Shown here piece after piece: positions 41,977-53,822 of a stretch of DNA of 64,000 nt. The stretch is from assembly GCF_000021325.1 (NCBI RefSeq), contig NC_011365.1, positions 3,624,001 to 3,688,000 on the forward strand, in the 5' to 3' direction. The notes under the pieces are model-generated. The model did not search any database and was not told the origin of the DNA. It saw only the letters and a program-made list of their open reading frames with translations. Source of the DNA: Gluconacetobacter diazotrophicus PA1 5 (GTDB lineage: Bacteria; Pseudomonadota; Alphaproteobacteria; Acetobacterales; Acetobacteraceae). Every line of letters starts with the position of its first letter. Within the stretch, counting starts at the first letter, position 1. The translations under genes and the position numbers were made by a program.

Positions 41977-42741
41977 ATGGAATGGGAGGCACCCGCCCTT
42001 GTGCTGTCTGCGTCCCCCTATGGCGAAAGCAGCGCCATCGTCCATCTGCTGACCGAGGATCTCGGCCTGGTCCACGGCCTGGCCCGTGGGGGCACCGCCC
42101 GCGCCAACCGCGCGCTGTGGCAGCCCGGTAACCTGATCCGCGCCTCCTGGCGGGGGCGCCTGCCGGACCAGTTGGGCAATCTGTCCGGCGAACTGGTCCA
42201 TGGGTCCGCCGCGCGGCTGATGTCCGCGCCGCTGGCCCTGGCGATGCTGGCCTCGGCCTGCGCGGTGGCCGACGGCACCCTGCCCGAGCGCGAACCCCAT
42301 CCCCGTATCTTCCACCTGCTGACCCGCTTCTTCAGCCTGCTCAGCCTCGACCCCGACATGGCCGGGTGGGGCGGCATGGCGGCCCTGCTGCGGTGGGAGG
42401 CCTGCCTGCTCGGCGACCTGGGCTATGGCATGGACCTGTCGGCATGCGCGGTGACGGGGGGCAGCGCGGAACTGGCCTGGGTCTCGCCCCGGACCGGGCG
42501 CGCGGTCAGCGACGCGGCGGCGGGGGAATGGCGGCCGCGCCTGCTGCGCCTGCCGCCGCTGTTCCTGAACGAATCCGATCCCGGCACCGTCCAGGACTGG
42601 CGGGACGGGCTGCGCCTGACCGGGCATTTCCTGGCCCGTGACGCCTTCGGCCAGCGCCATCGCCCGCTGCCGCCCGCGCGGTTGCGGCTGGTGGATATGA
42701 TCGATGCCCTTCAGCCCGGCGCCCTCCACCCCGACGATTGA
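41977..42741 (+). CDS. recO: DNA repair protein RecO
   Basis: A 254-residue recombination mediator of the RecFOR pathway. The N-terminal OB-fold (MEWEAPALVLSASPYGESSA... VHGLARGGT) and a helical domain follow the RecO pattern, with RWEACLLGDLGYGMDLSACA as the most recognisable stretch. The zinc-finger cysteines of some RecO proteins are not evident. It is followed by parC 64 bp later. Confidence 0.88.
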   Translation: MEWEAPALVLSASPYGESSAIVHLLTEDLGLVHGLARGGTARANRALWQPGNLIRASWRGRLPDQLGNLSGELVHGSAARLMSAPLALAMLASACAVADGTLPEREPHPRIFHLLTRFFSLLSLDPDMAGWGGMAALLRWEACLLGDLGYGMDLSACAVTGGSAELAWVSPRTGRAVSDAAAGEWRPRLLRLPPLFLNESDPGTVQDWRDGLRLTGHFLARDAFGQRHRPLPPARLRLVDMIDALQPGALHPDD

Positions 42742-42805
42742 GGCACGCACGCGATGGACAAATCGCGGATTTTCTCTATCTGTTCCCGGGACAGGAGGAG
42801 TGCGC

Positions 42806-45037
42806 ATGTCAGTGGATACCAGCGGCCATATCGAGGAAACCCGTCTCGCGGACGCGTTGAGCGAGCGGTACCTGGCCTATGCGATGTCCACCATCATGTC
42901 GCGTTCGCTGCCCGACGTGCGCGACGGGCTGAAGCCGGTGCATCGCCGGATGATCTATGCGATGCGGCAATTGCGCCTGGACCCGACATCGGGGTTCAAG
43001 AAATGCGCCCGCGTCGTCGGCGACGTCATCGGTAAATACCACCCCCACGGCGATGCTTCGGTCTACGAGGCGCTGGTGCGCCTGGCGCAGGATTTCGCCG
43101 TCCGCTACCCACTGGTCGAGGGGCAGGGCAATTTCGGCTCGATCGACGGCGATAACGCGGCGGCGATGCGTTATACCGAAGCCCGGATGACCGAGGTCGC
43201 GCGCGCCCTTCTGGAAGGGATCGACGACGATTCGGTCGATTTCCGCCCGACCTATGACGGCGAGGAGCAGGAACCCGTTGTCCTGCCGGCGGCCTTTCCG
43301 AACCTGCTGGCCAACGGCGCGGCCGGCATCGCGGTCGGCATGGCCACCAGCATTCCCCCCCATAATGTCGGCGAGATCTGTTCGGCCGCGATCAGGCTGA
43401 TCCGGTCGCCTGATGCGACGGTGGCGGACCTGATGGAGGACATGCCCGGTCCGGACTTCCCGACCGGCGGCCTGATCGTCGAGGACCGCGCGACCCTGTT
43501 GCAGGCCTACGAGACCGGGCGCGGCAGCATGCGCATCCGCGCCCGCTGGTCGGTCGAGCAGGGCCGATTCGGCACCTGGCAGGTCGTGGTGACGGAAATT
43601 CCGTACCAGGTGCAGAAATCCCGCCTGATCGAGCAGATCGCCGACCTGATGGAACAGAAGAAGCTGCCGCTTCTGGGCGATATCCGCGACGAAAGCACGA
43701 CCGACATCCGCCTGGTGCTGGAGCCCAAGTCGCGCGGTGTGGAACCCGAAGTGCTGATGGAAACGCTGTTTCGCGCCACCGCGCTGGAAAGCCGCTTCGC
43801 CCTGAACATGAACGTGCTGGGCGCCGACCGCGTGCCCGGCGTACGCAGCCTGCGCGAGGTCCTGCTCGCGTGGCTGGACCATCGGCATGATGTGCTGCAA
43901 CGCCGCAGCCGCCACCGGCTGCAGGCGGTGGACCGCAGGTTGGAAATCCTGGACGGGTTCCTGGCCGTCTATCTGAACCTGGATGAAGTCATTCGCATCA
44001 TCCGCGAAGAAGACGACGCCAAGGCCGGGCTGATGGCCACGTTCTCGCTGACCGAATTGCAGGCCGAGTCGATCCTGAACATGCGCCTGCGCAGCCTGCG
44101 CCGGCTCGAGGAACTGGAAATCCGCAAGGAACACGCGGCGCTGACGGCCGAACGCGGCGACCTGACGGCCCTGCTGGACAGCGAGCCCCTGCGCTGGAAG
44201 AAGATCACCGAGGAAGTGAAGGCCATCCGCAAGGCATTCGGCGCCGGCGCGCTGGGCACGCGGCGCAGCGAACTGGCCGCCCCGCCGCGCGCGATCGAAC
44301 TGTCGGCCATCGAGGCGGTGGAGCGTGAGCCGCTGACCCTGATCCTGTCCGCCAAGGGCTGGGTCAAGACGCTGAAGGGCCACGGCATCGACCCGACGAC
44401 GCAGAAATTCAAGGAAGGCGACGGGTTCCGCCTGGCGGTGGAATGCCAGTCCACCGACCGGCTGTGCGTCTTCGCCACCGACGGCCGTGCCTTCACCCTG
44501 CGCGCCGCCGACCTGCCGCGCGGGCGCGGCGACGGCCAGCCGATCCGCCTGCTGATCGAACTGTCGAATGACGAGGATCTGGTGGCGGTCTTCCCGGTGC
44601 GCGAGGGCACGCGCCACCTGCTGGCTTCCAGCGCCGGGCGGGGCCTGGTGATCCGCGACGAGGACCTGGTGGCCGAAAAGCGTACCGGCAAGCAGGTGCT
44701 GAACCTGAAGGATGCCGAAAGTGCGCGGATCTGCCTGCCGGTCGAGGGCGACCACGTCGTGGTGCTGGGGCAGAACCGGCGCATGCTGGTCTTCCCGGTA
44801 GCGCAACTGCCGGAAATGGCGCGCGGCCTGGGCGTGGCCTTGCAGAAATACAAGGAAGGCGGCCTGATGGACGCCTGCCTCCTGTCCTCGACGGACGGCG
44901 CGGCGTGGCCCGATCCGGCGCGAATCCGTCCCTTTGCCGATTTCCGTGACTATCTGGGCAAGCGCGCCGATGTCGGCCGACCCGCCCCGGCCTGGGCGAC
45001 CCGCAAGCCCAAGCCGAAGACCCCGGCCGGCGGGTAG
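42806..45037 (+). CDS. parC: DNA topoisomerase IV subunit A
   Basis: A 743-residue type IIA topoisomerase subunit that decatenates daughter chromosomes with ParE. The catalytic Tyr is Tyr123 in [11 protein letters not shown]. The quinolone-determining helix reads [15 protein letters not shown] with the usual Ser and Glu. It is shorter than GyrA and lacks the GyrA-box, supporting ParC. ATG 42806 follows ACAGGAGGAG. The C-terminal propeller domain is basic at its end ([11 protein letters not shown]). Confidence 0.93.
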   Translation: MSVDTSGHIEETRLADALSERYLAYAMSTIMSRSLPDVRDGLKPVHRRMIYAMRQLRLDPTSGFKKCARVVGDVIGKYHPHGDASVYEALVRLAQDFAVRYPLVEGQGNFGSIDGDNAAAMRYTEARMTEVARALLEGIDDDSVDFRPTYDGEEQEPVVLPAAFPNLLANGAAGIAVGMATSIPPHNVGEICSAAIRLIRSPDATVADLMEDMPGPDFPTGGLIVEDRATLLQAYETGRGSMRIRARWSVEQGRFGTWQVVVTEIPYQVQKSRLIEQIADLMEQKKLPLLGDIRDESTTDIRLVLEPKSRGVEPEVLMETLFRATALESRFALNMNVLGADRVPGVRSLREVLLAWLDHRHDVLQRRSRHRLQAVDRRLEILDGFLAVYLNLDEVIRIIREEDDAKAGLMATFSLTELQAESILNMRLRSLRRLEELEIRKEHAALTAERGDLTALLDSEPLRWKKITEEVKAIRKAFGAGALGTRRSELAAPPRAIELSAIEAVEREPLTLILSAKGWVKTLKGHGIDPTTQKFKEGDGFRLAVECQSTDRLCVFATDGRAFTLRAADLPRGRGDGQPIRLLIELSNDEDLVAVFPVREGTRHLLASSAGRGLVIRDEDLVAEKRTGKQVLNLKDAESARICLPVEGDHVVVLGQNRRMLVFPVAQLPEMARGLGVALQKYKEGGLMDACLLSSTDGAAWPDPARIRPFADFRDYLGKRADVGRPAPAWATRKPKPKTPAGG

Positions 45038-45043
45038 GCCGGT

Positions 45044-45826
45044 CTACTCGGTCAGGCTGGCCGGGAAGCGGGCGGGCCCGCGATCGCCTTCCTCGGGCAG
45101 GCGGTCGCGGTCCAGCGGCGTCCAGGCGCCGTGGAACAGGATTTCCGCCGGCTGGAAGCGGGCCTTGTACGCCATCTTGGCGCTGTCGCGAATCCAGTAG
45201 CCCAGATAGAGATAGGGCAGCCCCAGCCGCCGCGTGTGCGCGATCAGGTGCATGATCGCGTAGGACCCCAGCGAGCGGGCGTCCATCGTGGGGTCGAAGA
45301 AGCTGTAGACCGCCGACAGCCCGTCATCCAGCCGGTCGATCAGGCTGACGCAGACCAGCCGGTCCTCGGGCGTGCGGAACTCGATCATCATCGTGTCGAT
45401 CGGGGTGTCCTCGATCATCGCCCGGTAATCGTAGAAATTCATCGCCGCCATGTCGCCCTCGGCATGGCGGGCGAACTGGTAGCGCTGGAACAGGGTGAAT
45501 TGCTCGGTCGTGGCGTGGGCCGGAACCTCGAACCCCTCGATCGTCGCATTGCGGCGCAGGGTCCTGCGCTGCGTGCGGTCGGGCGCGAAGGAGGCCACCG
45601 GCACCCGGATGGGCACGCACGCGCTGCAGGACGGGCAGACCGGGGCATAGGCGATGGTGTGGCTGCGCCGGAAACCGGCGCGTGACAGGCGGTTATGCAG
45701 CCGTTCGGCGTCCGGCCCGCCAATGTCGGTCACCACCTTGCGTTCCATCCGGCCTGCGACATAGGGACACGGCATGGGGGCGGTCGTGTAGAAAAGTTGC
45801 GGACGACGCGGCGATGTATAGGTCAT
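45044..45826 (-). CDS. bpt: Aspartate/glutamate leucyltransferase (Bpt, N-end rule)
   Basis: A 260-residue aminoacyl-tRNA-protein transferase of the ATE/Bpt group. It adds Leu to N-terminal Asp or Glu so that ClpS/ClpAP can degrade the protein. Key marks: MPCPYVAGRMERKVVTDIGG near the N-terminus, the Cys cluster CPSCSAC (about residues 64-70), and a GNAT-like fold with YLGYWIRDSAKMAYKARFQP. Convergent with parC, stops 6 bp apart. Confidence 0.92.
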   Translation of the reverse strand: MTYTSPRRPQLFYTTAPMPCPYVAGRMERKVVTDIGGPDAERLHNRLSRAGFRRSHTIAYAPVCPSCSACVPIRVPVASFAPDRTQRRTLRRNATIEGFEVPAHATTEQFTLFQRYQFARHAEGDMAAMNFYDYRAMIEDTPIDTMMIEFRTPEDRLVCVSLIDRLDDGLSAVYSFFDPTMDARSLGSYAIMHLIAHTRRLGLPYLYLGYWIRDSAKMAYKARFQPAEILFHGAWTPLDRDRLPEEGDRGPARFPASLTE

Positions 45827-46027
45827 ACGCCTCCTCGACGGGATTCAGCGCCCCCACGGCCGATGTCAGGGGCCAACGGCGACGGGTCCGCATGTCTCCT
45901 GGCGCCACGCGGTACCGCTCCGAAACGGATGGTAACGGTACAGGGCCCGGTTTGCATCACAATCCGCCGCGTGAGCGAGGATTTGTGACGTCTGGATGAA
46001 AGAGGCTGTTCCCCCGGCCGGGTCGGG

Positions 46028-48585
<2,558 letters not shown>

Positions 48586-48796
48586 GCAATGCGTCTCCTG
48601 AAAAAGCGGCCCCCCGAAGCGGGGGTGGTGAAAAGCGGGTCGATGAAACGCGGAACGGCGGCCAACGGGCATCGTTGTGTGGCCTCGCCGACGTGGAGAC
48701 GCTAGAATGCGCGAAATCACATTGACGCATGTGCAAGGGCCATTGGAACTCTTCCGGTGACTGGCTGCGGCGTTGAAGGAACTGGAGAATATAACG

Positions 48797-50095
48797 ATGC
48801 CGGACCAGATGAGCCAGAGCGGGTTGCACGCCTATTTCCGCTCCCCGCTTGCCGAACGCGATCCCCTGGTCGCGGAGATCATCGCGGGTGAACTGGAGCG
48901 CCAGCGCGACGGAATCGAACTGATCGCCAGCGAGAACATGGTGTCCGAGGCGGTGCTGCAGGCGCAGGGCAGCGTGCTGACGAACAAATACGCCGAGGGT
49001 TATCCCGGCCGCCGCTATTACGGCGGCTGCGCCGAGGTGGACAAGGTCGAGAGCCTGGCCATCGAGCGGGTGAAGACGCTGTTCGGCGCGGGCTTCGCGA
49101 ACGTGCAGCCCCATTCCGGCGCCAACGCGAACCAGGCGGCGTTCATGGCGCTGGTCAGCCCGGGCGATACCATCCTGGGCATGAGCCTGGCGGCGGGCGG
49201 CCACCTGACGCACGGGGCGGCGCCGAACTATTCCGGCAAATGGTTCCGCGCGGTGCAGTACGGCGTGCGGCGCGAGGACGGGCTGCTGGATTACGAGGAG
49301 ATGGAGCGCCTGGCCCGGGCCGAGAAGCCGAAGCTGATCGTGGCGGGGGGCTCGGCCTATCCGCGCGCGATCGATTTCGCCCGCTTCCGCGCCATCGCGG
49401 ACGAAGTCGGGGCCTACCTGATGGTCGACATGGCCCATTATGCCGGACTGGTCGCGGCGGGCCTGTATCCCTCGCCGATGGCGCATGCGCATGTGGTGAC
49501 CAGCACGACGCACAAGACCCTGCGCGGCCCGCGCGGCGGCCTGATCCTGACGAATGACGCGGACCTGGCGAAGAAGATCAACTCGGCGGTCTTCCCCGGG
49601 CTGCAGGGCGGCCCGCTGATGCACGTGATCGCGGCCAAGGCCGTGGCGTTCGGCGAGGCGCTGCAGCCGGAATTCCGCGCCTATCAGGAAGCGGTGGCGG
49701 CGAATGCCCGCGTGCTGGCGGAAACGCTGCTGTCGCGCGGGTTCGACATCGTGACGGGGGGCACGGACAGCCACCTGCTGCTGGTGGACCTGCGCCCCAA
49801 GAAGGTCACGGGCCGCGCCGCCGAACGCAGCCTGGAACGCGCCGGGATCACCGCGAACAAGAACGCGGTGCCGTTCGACCCGGAAAAGCCGGCGATCACG
49901 TCGGGGATTCGCCTGGGCAGCCCCGCCGCCACGGCGCGCGGCTTCGGCACCGACGAATTCCGCGCGGTGGGCGAGATGATCGACGAGGTCCTGACCGCCA
50001 TGGCCGGCAAGGGCGAGGACGGATGCCCCGCCACCGAACAGGCGGTGCACGACAAGGTCCGCGCCCTGTGCGCGCGCTTCCCGATCTATCGCTAG
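48797..50095 (+). CDS. glyA: Serine hydroxymethyltransferase
   Basis: A 432-residue PLP enzyme interconverting serine and glycine and charging tetrahydrofolate. The PLP lysine is Lys240 in [16 protein letters not shown]. Other marks are [17 protein letters not shown] and [16 protein letters not shown]. Full length. The start at 48797 gives MPDQMSQ; an in-frame TTG at 48773 is less likely. It is the last gene of the conserved core before the accessory region. Confidence 0.96.
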   Translation: MPDQMSQSGLHAYFRSPLAERDPLVAEIIAGELERQRDGIELIASENMVSEAVLQAQGSVLTNKYAEGYPGRRYYGGCAEVDKVESLAIERVKTLFGAGFANVQPHSGANANQAAFMALVSPGDTILGMSLAAGGHLTHGAAPNYSGKWFRAVQYGVRREDGLLDYEEMERLARAEKPKLIVAGGSAYPRAIDFARFRAIADEVGAYLMVDMAHYAGLVAAGLYPSPMAHAHVVTSTTHKTLRGPRGGLILTNDADLAKKINSAVFPGLQGGPLMHVIAAKAVAFGEALQPEFRAYQEAVAANARVLAETLLSRGFDIVTGGTDSHLLLVDLRPKKVTGRAAERSLERAGITANKNAVPFDPEKPAITSGIRLGSPAATARGFGTDEFRAVGEMIDEVLTAMAGKGEDGCPATEQAVHDKVRALCARFPIYR

Positions 50096-50104
50096 GATAA
50101 ATAG

Positions 50105-50139
50105 AACACGAGATCAGGTGGTACACCTGATCTCGTGTT
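50105..50139. terminator. Perfect 16-bp hairpin between glyA and the FkbM remnant
   Basis: AACACGAGATCAGGTG (50105-50120) and its complement (50124-50139) enclose loop GTA, 10 bp after the glyA stop. It lies between two convergent genes and could terminate both. The T content after it is low on both strands, so this is a symmetrical hairpin rather than a textbook terminator. Confidence 0.6.
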
Positions 50140-50169
50140 GGTCATAACGGTCGGAGGAGATTTTCACTA

Positions 50170-50979
50170 TTAGACCGGGATAGGGCGGCAATATAAAACG
50201 GTTTCTTCTGAATGAATCGTATAGTGTCCCAAATGCAAACTATAAAAATCAAAGTTTGTTTTTATATAATTGATTATCTCAAAAATATCATTCGGCTTGT
50301 GATAAAGGGAAACGGCCATTTTGGGCCGAAATTTTCGAATGCTGTCTTCGGCCCCCTTTAGCGTGTCCAGTTCGGCTCCTTCCACATCAAGCTTGATGAA
50401 GTCGATTTTTCCGATCGTCCCCTGCCTGACCAGAATATCGAGGGACGTCAGTGGAATGTTCGGAGTTGCGGACGAAAATCCGGGTGCATAGTAGTTCGTT
50501 ATGATCGGTGCCGCCTTCACTTCACGGTTCGAAAGGCCATAGGGCATGATTTCGACGTTGTGATAGGGGAACTGATTGGCGTTGTACGTCAATATATCGA
50601 TGTGTTCCTGGACGGGGTCGAAGGAATAGACTTTTCCTTCCGCCCCTACCGCATTCGAGAATACGATCGCTGTATCTCCCGTGCAGGCGCCACCATCGAT
50701 GACAGTATCGCCTTGCTCAGGTGCGATTCGGATACCGTCCTGATCGTAAAAATATTGGTGTCGGTGCAAACAATACTCGAGGCCGAGACAGTCCACCACG
50801 TAGCGCTTGCCCTCGAACTCAAAATCGAAATGCCGCAGTTTTCCGAACATTCCCGTGACGGGAAGAGAACTTTCGACCGACTTTTCGGCATTGCGATAGG
50901 CTGCCAGTTCTTCCGTCCGCCGAAGAAATTCGGCTGGAATCTTGAAGGAGAGGTGTCCCGCCATGCGGTATGCAATTAA
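50170..50979 (-). pseudogene. FkbM-family methyltransferase, C-terminal fragment (split by IS630)
   Basis: The 3' 270 codons of an FkbM-type SAM methyltransferase, an enzyme class that O-methylates sugars. SAM-binding motifs DGGACTGDTAIVFSNAVG, YSFDPVQEH and KLDVEGAELDTLKGAE are intact. The apparent open frame begins at 51051 with MNHSSFQ, but about 24 of those residues lie inside the IS element, so that start is an artefact. The true N-terminus is at 52159-52416. The gene is clearly A+T-richer than its neighbours, suggesting acquisition. Loss of function is inferred; an internal start at the first native Met (MAGHLSF) could yield a shortened domain. Confidence 0.85.
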
Positions 50980-51082
50980 TACCAACTCCGGTCCGCCCTG
51001 ACTCATATGTGATTGCCTGACGGTATCGTTCTGGAACGAGCTGTGATTCACAGGATGCCGAACCGGGCGGGAGGCATCCGAA

Positions 51083-51675
51083 TGGGCGGGGCGTTAGCGT
51101 TGCGTGAGGATTATGATGCGGCGGGACTGCGTGCTCTGGCGCGGACAACGAGGCATGCGGGCCAGGCGCGTCGGCTTCTGGCGCTGGCGGCGATCTACGA
51201 TGGTGCGTCACGCGGAGACGCGGCACGACTGGCTGGGACGGATCGGCAGATTGTGCGGGACTGGGTGGTGCGTTTCAACGCCGAGGGCCCGGATGGCGTG
51301 CGGGATCATCATGGGGGCGGTGTCGTTCCCCGCCTGACACCAGCCATGTTGGAAGCGCTGATGCGCCGGATCGAGGACGGCCCGATCGCTGCCGTGCATG
51401 GGGTGGTGCGCTGGCGGCAGGCTGATCTGGGGCAATGGCTTTATGAGGAATTCGGCGTCTCTCTTTCGCGCAGCCGGCTGAGCGCCGTTATCCGGGGCCT
51501 CGACTTCCGCCTTCTGACGGGACGCCCCCGGCACCATGCCCAGGATCCCGAGGCCCAGGACGTTTTTAAAAAAGCTTCCCCGACGTCATGGCCGGGATCC
51601 GGGCCCGGCATCCCGGCAAGGCCATCGAACTCTGGTGGGGCGACGAGGCGAGGGTCGGCCAGAAAACGAAGCTGA
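51083..51675 (+). CDS. IS630 transposase, upstream frame (OrfA)
   Basis: N-terminal half of the IS630 transposase, likely starting at the ATG 51083 (MGGALALREDYDAAGLRALA). A helix-turn-helix of the winged type (ARLAGTDRQIVRDWVVRFN) lies at about residues 45-63. The homologous part ends at about 51573 in a run of six A after TTTTT; codons beyond are out-of-frame. A shift of -1 at AAAAAAG (51568-51574) joins FKK to SFPDVMAGIRARHPG of the second frame. This may be programmed frameshifting, as in several IS630 members, or a mutation. Confidence 0.8.
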
Positions 51676-52139
51676 CGCGCCGCTGGGCCAGACGCGGCAC
51701 CCGTCCACGCGCGCCTGCCGATCAGCGCACACGTTCGGCCTGGATCTTCGGAGCGATCTGTCCGGCGCTAGGCAAGGGAGCGGCCCTCGTCCTGCCCTGG
51801 TGCAACCTCCACGCCATGAACCGGCATCTCGACGAGATCTCGCAGGCCGTAGCGCCGGGCGCTCACGCTATCCTCATCGTCGATCAGGCAGCGTGGCATA
51901 CCAGCCCGAAACTCGATATCCCCGCCAACATCACCATCCTGCCGCTCCCGCCACGCTCGCCCGAACTCAATCCGGTGGAAAACGTCTGGCAGTTCATGCG
52001 CAATACCTGGCTGTCGAACCGGATCTTCCGCACCTACGACGACATCGTCGATATCTGCTGCCACGCCTGGAACCAGCTCGTCGACCAGCCCTGGCGCATC
52101 ATGTCCCTCGGGCTACGACAATGGGCACATGGGTTTTAA
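51588..52139 (+). CDS. IS630 transposase, downstream frame (OrfB, DDE domain)
   Basis: Catalytic half of the transposase. The DDE triad fits: Asp in WWGDEARVG, Asp in ILIVDQAAWH, and Glu in SPELNPVENVWQFMR (DDE/DxxD of the Tc1/mariner-IS630 fold). The listed ATG 51588 is internal to the fused product; native production probably needs the -1 shift at about 51568-51574. The last residues lie 14 bp inside the right inverted repeat. Confidence 0.82.
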   Translation: MAGIRARHPGKAIELWWGDEARVGQKTKLTRRWARRGTRPRAPADQRTRSAWIFGAICPALGKGAALVLPWCNLHAMNRHLDEISQAVAPGAHAILIVDQAAWHTSPKLDIPANITILPLPPRSPELNPVENVWQFMRNTWLSNRIFRTYDDIVDICCHAWNQLVDQPWRIMSLGLRQWAHGF

Positions 52140-52158
52140 CAAACAGGAGTTGGTATAA

Positions 52159-52416
52159 GCATATGAAAAGCAGTTTTGAAGAATCGTCGGACAGGTTGCA
52201 ATATGCCCGGAATAAATTTTCACGATTAAAGAAAAACCACGTAAAATAGAAAATTTTTGAATTCAGGTCGAAGTCCTGAGAATGGTCCTTTTCGTCAGTG
52301 TTGAAGCGCGATGCATCAAAATTGTCCTGATAGGAATTAAACTTCAGACCGTGAATGCTTATTCCGAGAACTGACTGGTAAAATTCATCCAGGGATGATG
52401 GAAGAGCGCTTCCCAT
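52159..52416 (-). pseudogene. FkbM-family methyltransferase, N-terminal fragment (split by IS630)
   Basis: The 5' 86 codons, starting at ATG 52416 (MGSALPSSLDEFYQ) and running to FRAYCNLSDDSSKLLFIC next to the IS. In frame with the C-terminal half: 52416 and 51051 differ by a multiple of 3, and joining across the IS minus one TAA reads FIC-LIAYRMAGHLSF. Intact length would be about 355 residues. The piece is A+T-rich like the other half. The first ATG lacks a strong SD. Confidence 0.8.
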
Positions 52417-52588
52417 TATAACTTATCCAATCGCAAGAAATAGTTTTATATGGAAGAAATTGAGCGATACCCTGCTAAACGCCTTCCGATAAGGAGGAGG
52501 ATTACGTTAAATCAGGAAATTCATCCAATCAATGGCTTGGGAAGGTGGATAAAGGCAGGACATCCGGCAGTGATGCCGCATGTCGCGG
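52417..52588. other. A+T-rich to G+C-rich junction, no gene recognised
   Basis: 172 bp in which base composition changes from A+T-rich near the FkbM start to G+C-rich before the next gene. No supported reading frame. It may mark the edge of the acquired segment that begins after glyA. Confidence 0.4.
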
Positions 52589-53635
52589 TCACGGTGTGGG
52601 GGGGAAAGATTCCGGGACGACCGTCGCCAGCCGGACGGCGGTCTGCCCCAGGCCCGGACGCAGGTTGGGCATGACCAGCATGCAGTCGGGGTAGGGGGTT
52701 CGGATCTCGTCGGGGCCGTCCTGCGCCAGCAGGGTGCCGCGCCGGCGAATGACCTCGCCGCCCCGGAAGGGACGGACGAAACGGAAGCGCGGGGTCTGCG
52801 CCGTCACGATATCCGTCACCATCATGTGCCGGGGTGGCGGCAGGGGGGCGGCCTCATCCGCCGGCAGCAACCCGGAATGCCGCAGCAGCGCGCGGACGGC
52901 GTGGTCGGTGGCCTCGACGGTGTCCTTGTTCCAATGCGCGCCCGCTTCCAGCAGGCAGGCGGCGGCCGGGCTGCCCGGGGCCGAAAACCGTTCGAAGTCG
53001 ATCAGGCGCGGACCAGACTGATGCCCATGGTCCGAGACGATCAGCCGGGGATCGCCGATCATGGCTGCCAGTCTGCGCCCGCTTTCCATCCGCCCGGCCA
53101 GGATCAGCGGCGTCCCGGGCCACAGCATCGAATGCAGGTCCATCAGGATATCCGCCGATTCGATCACCGGCAGAATCGCCCGGGCGCGGTCCAGTTCCAC
53201 CGAACGGCGCGGGCCGGACAGGACCTGCCGGCACCACAGCCGGTTCATGTCCTCCTCGACAAATCGCGAGGCGACGGGATTGTCCGGGTCGAAGCGCGCG
53301 AAGGCCTGCGGATTGGCGAAGACCAGGGACAGGCGTCCGCGTGCCGGGCGAATGTCCTCGCGCAGCAGCCGGTCCAGCACCACCGCCCCCGCATATTCAT
53401 TGCCGTGGATCAGCGACGTCAGGACGACATGCGGGCCGGGTTGCGCTCCCTCGCGGTGGATGATGCCGGGAATGCCGCCATGGTCCATCAGCCAGGGTGA
53501 CAGGTCGGGCGGGGCGATGTTGACCGCGAAGCGGGGCAGGGGCTGGGGGGGCGTCGGCAGCGTCTCCAGAAAGGTCGGACGCCCGCGTGTGCGGGGCGAC
53601 CGGCCGAGGCGGGCTCCGGATCCACAGCTCATCAT
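52589..53635 (-). CDS. Succinylglutamate desuccinylase/aspartoacylase-family zinc hydrolase
   Basis: 348 residues of the AstE/AspA (M14-like) family. The zinc-binding HxxE motif reads LIHGNEYAG and a later His is in DLHSM. The C-terminus carries a small beta-rich domain with RPFRGGEVIRRRGTLLAQDG. The start is ATG 53635 (MMSCGS), since AGGAGGGG lies 8 bp upstream; the much longer frame to 53791 is Arg-rich and unsupported. The substrate is not determinable. It has core-like high G+C. Confidence 0.82.
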   Translation of the reverse strand: MMSCGSGARLGRSPRTRGRPTFLETLPTPPQPLPRFAVNIAPPDLSPWLMDHGGIPGIIHREGAQPGPHVVLTSLIHGNEYAGAVVLDRLLREDIRPARGRLSLVFANPQAFARFDPDNPVASRFVEEDMNRLWCRQVLSGPRRSVELDRARAILPVIESADILMDLHSMLWPGTPLILAGRMESGRRLAAMIGDPRLIVSDHGHQSGPRLIDFERFSAPGSPAAACLLEAGAHWNKDTVEATDHAVRALLRHSGLLPADEAAPLPPPRHMMVTDIVTAQTPRFRFVRPFRGGEVIRRRGTLLAQDGPDEIRTPYPDCMLVMPNLRPGLGQTAVRLATVVPESFPPTP

Positions 53636-53822
53636 GCCGCATTCCCCTCCTGGCCGATGCGCCGGCCCGGCGGGCGTGTGTCTGTTCCGGTATCGCCACG
53701 CGCGACGGGATGGATCGGCCAGGCCATGGCGACAGACTTTATAGCGTCGGGCCGCCGCTGCAATGCCGCCAGACGTGCGGTCTCCCTTCACGTCTCTGCG
53801 CAGGCCTGTTTCCCAAGAATGC

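Larger units (their letters stand above)
50980..52155 (+). mobile_element. IS630-family insertion sequence
   Basis: A 1176-bp element ending in inverted repeats ATACCAACTCC (50979-50989) and GGAGTTGGTAT (52146-52156), perfect over 11 bp. Flanking TAA at 50977-50979 and 52156-52158 could be a target duplication. IS630 elements duplicate TA, so the exact edges may shift by 1-2 bases. Removing the element with one TAA (1179 bp) restores the FkbM reading frame. The transposase lies on the plus strand in two overlapping frames. Confidence 0.9.

Noticed and set aside
48601-48796. A possible riboswitch or regulatory hairpin upstream of glyA (CCCCC-GAAGC-GGGGG)
   Set aside because: Only one short stem; no glycine or other known riboswitch core is visible.
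51013-51051. Start of the FkbM frame at 51051 (MNHSSFQ)
   Set aside because: It lies inside the IS630 left end and is created by the insertion.
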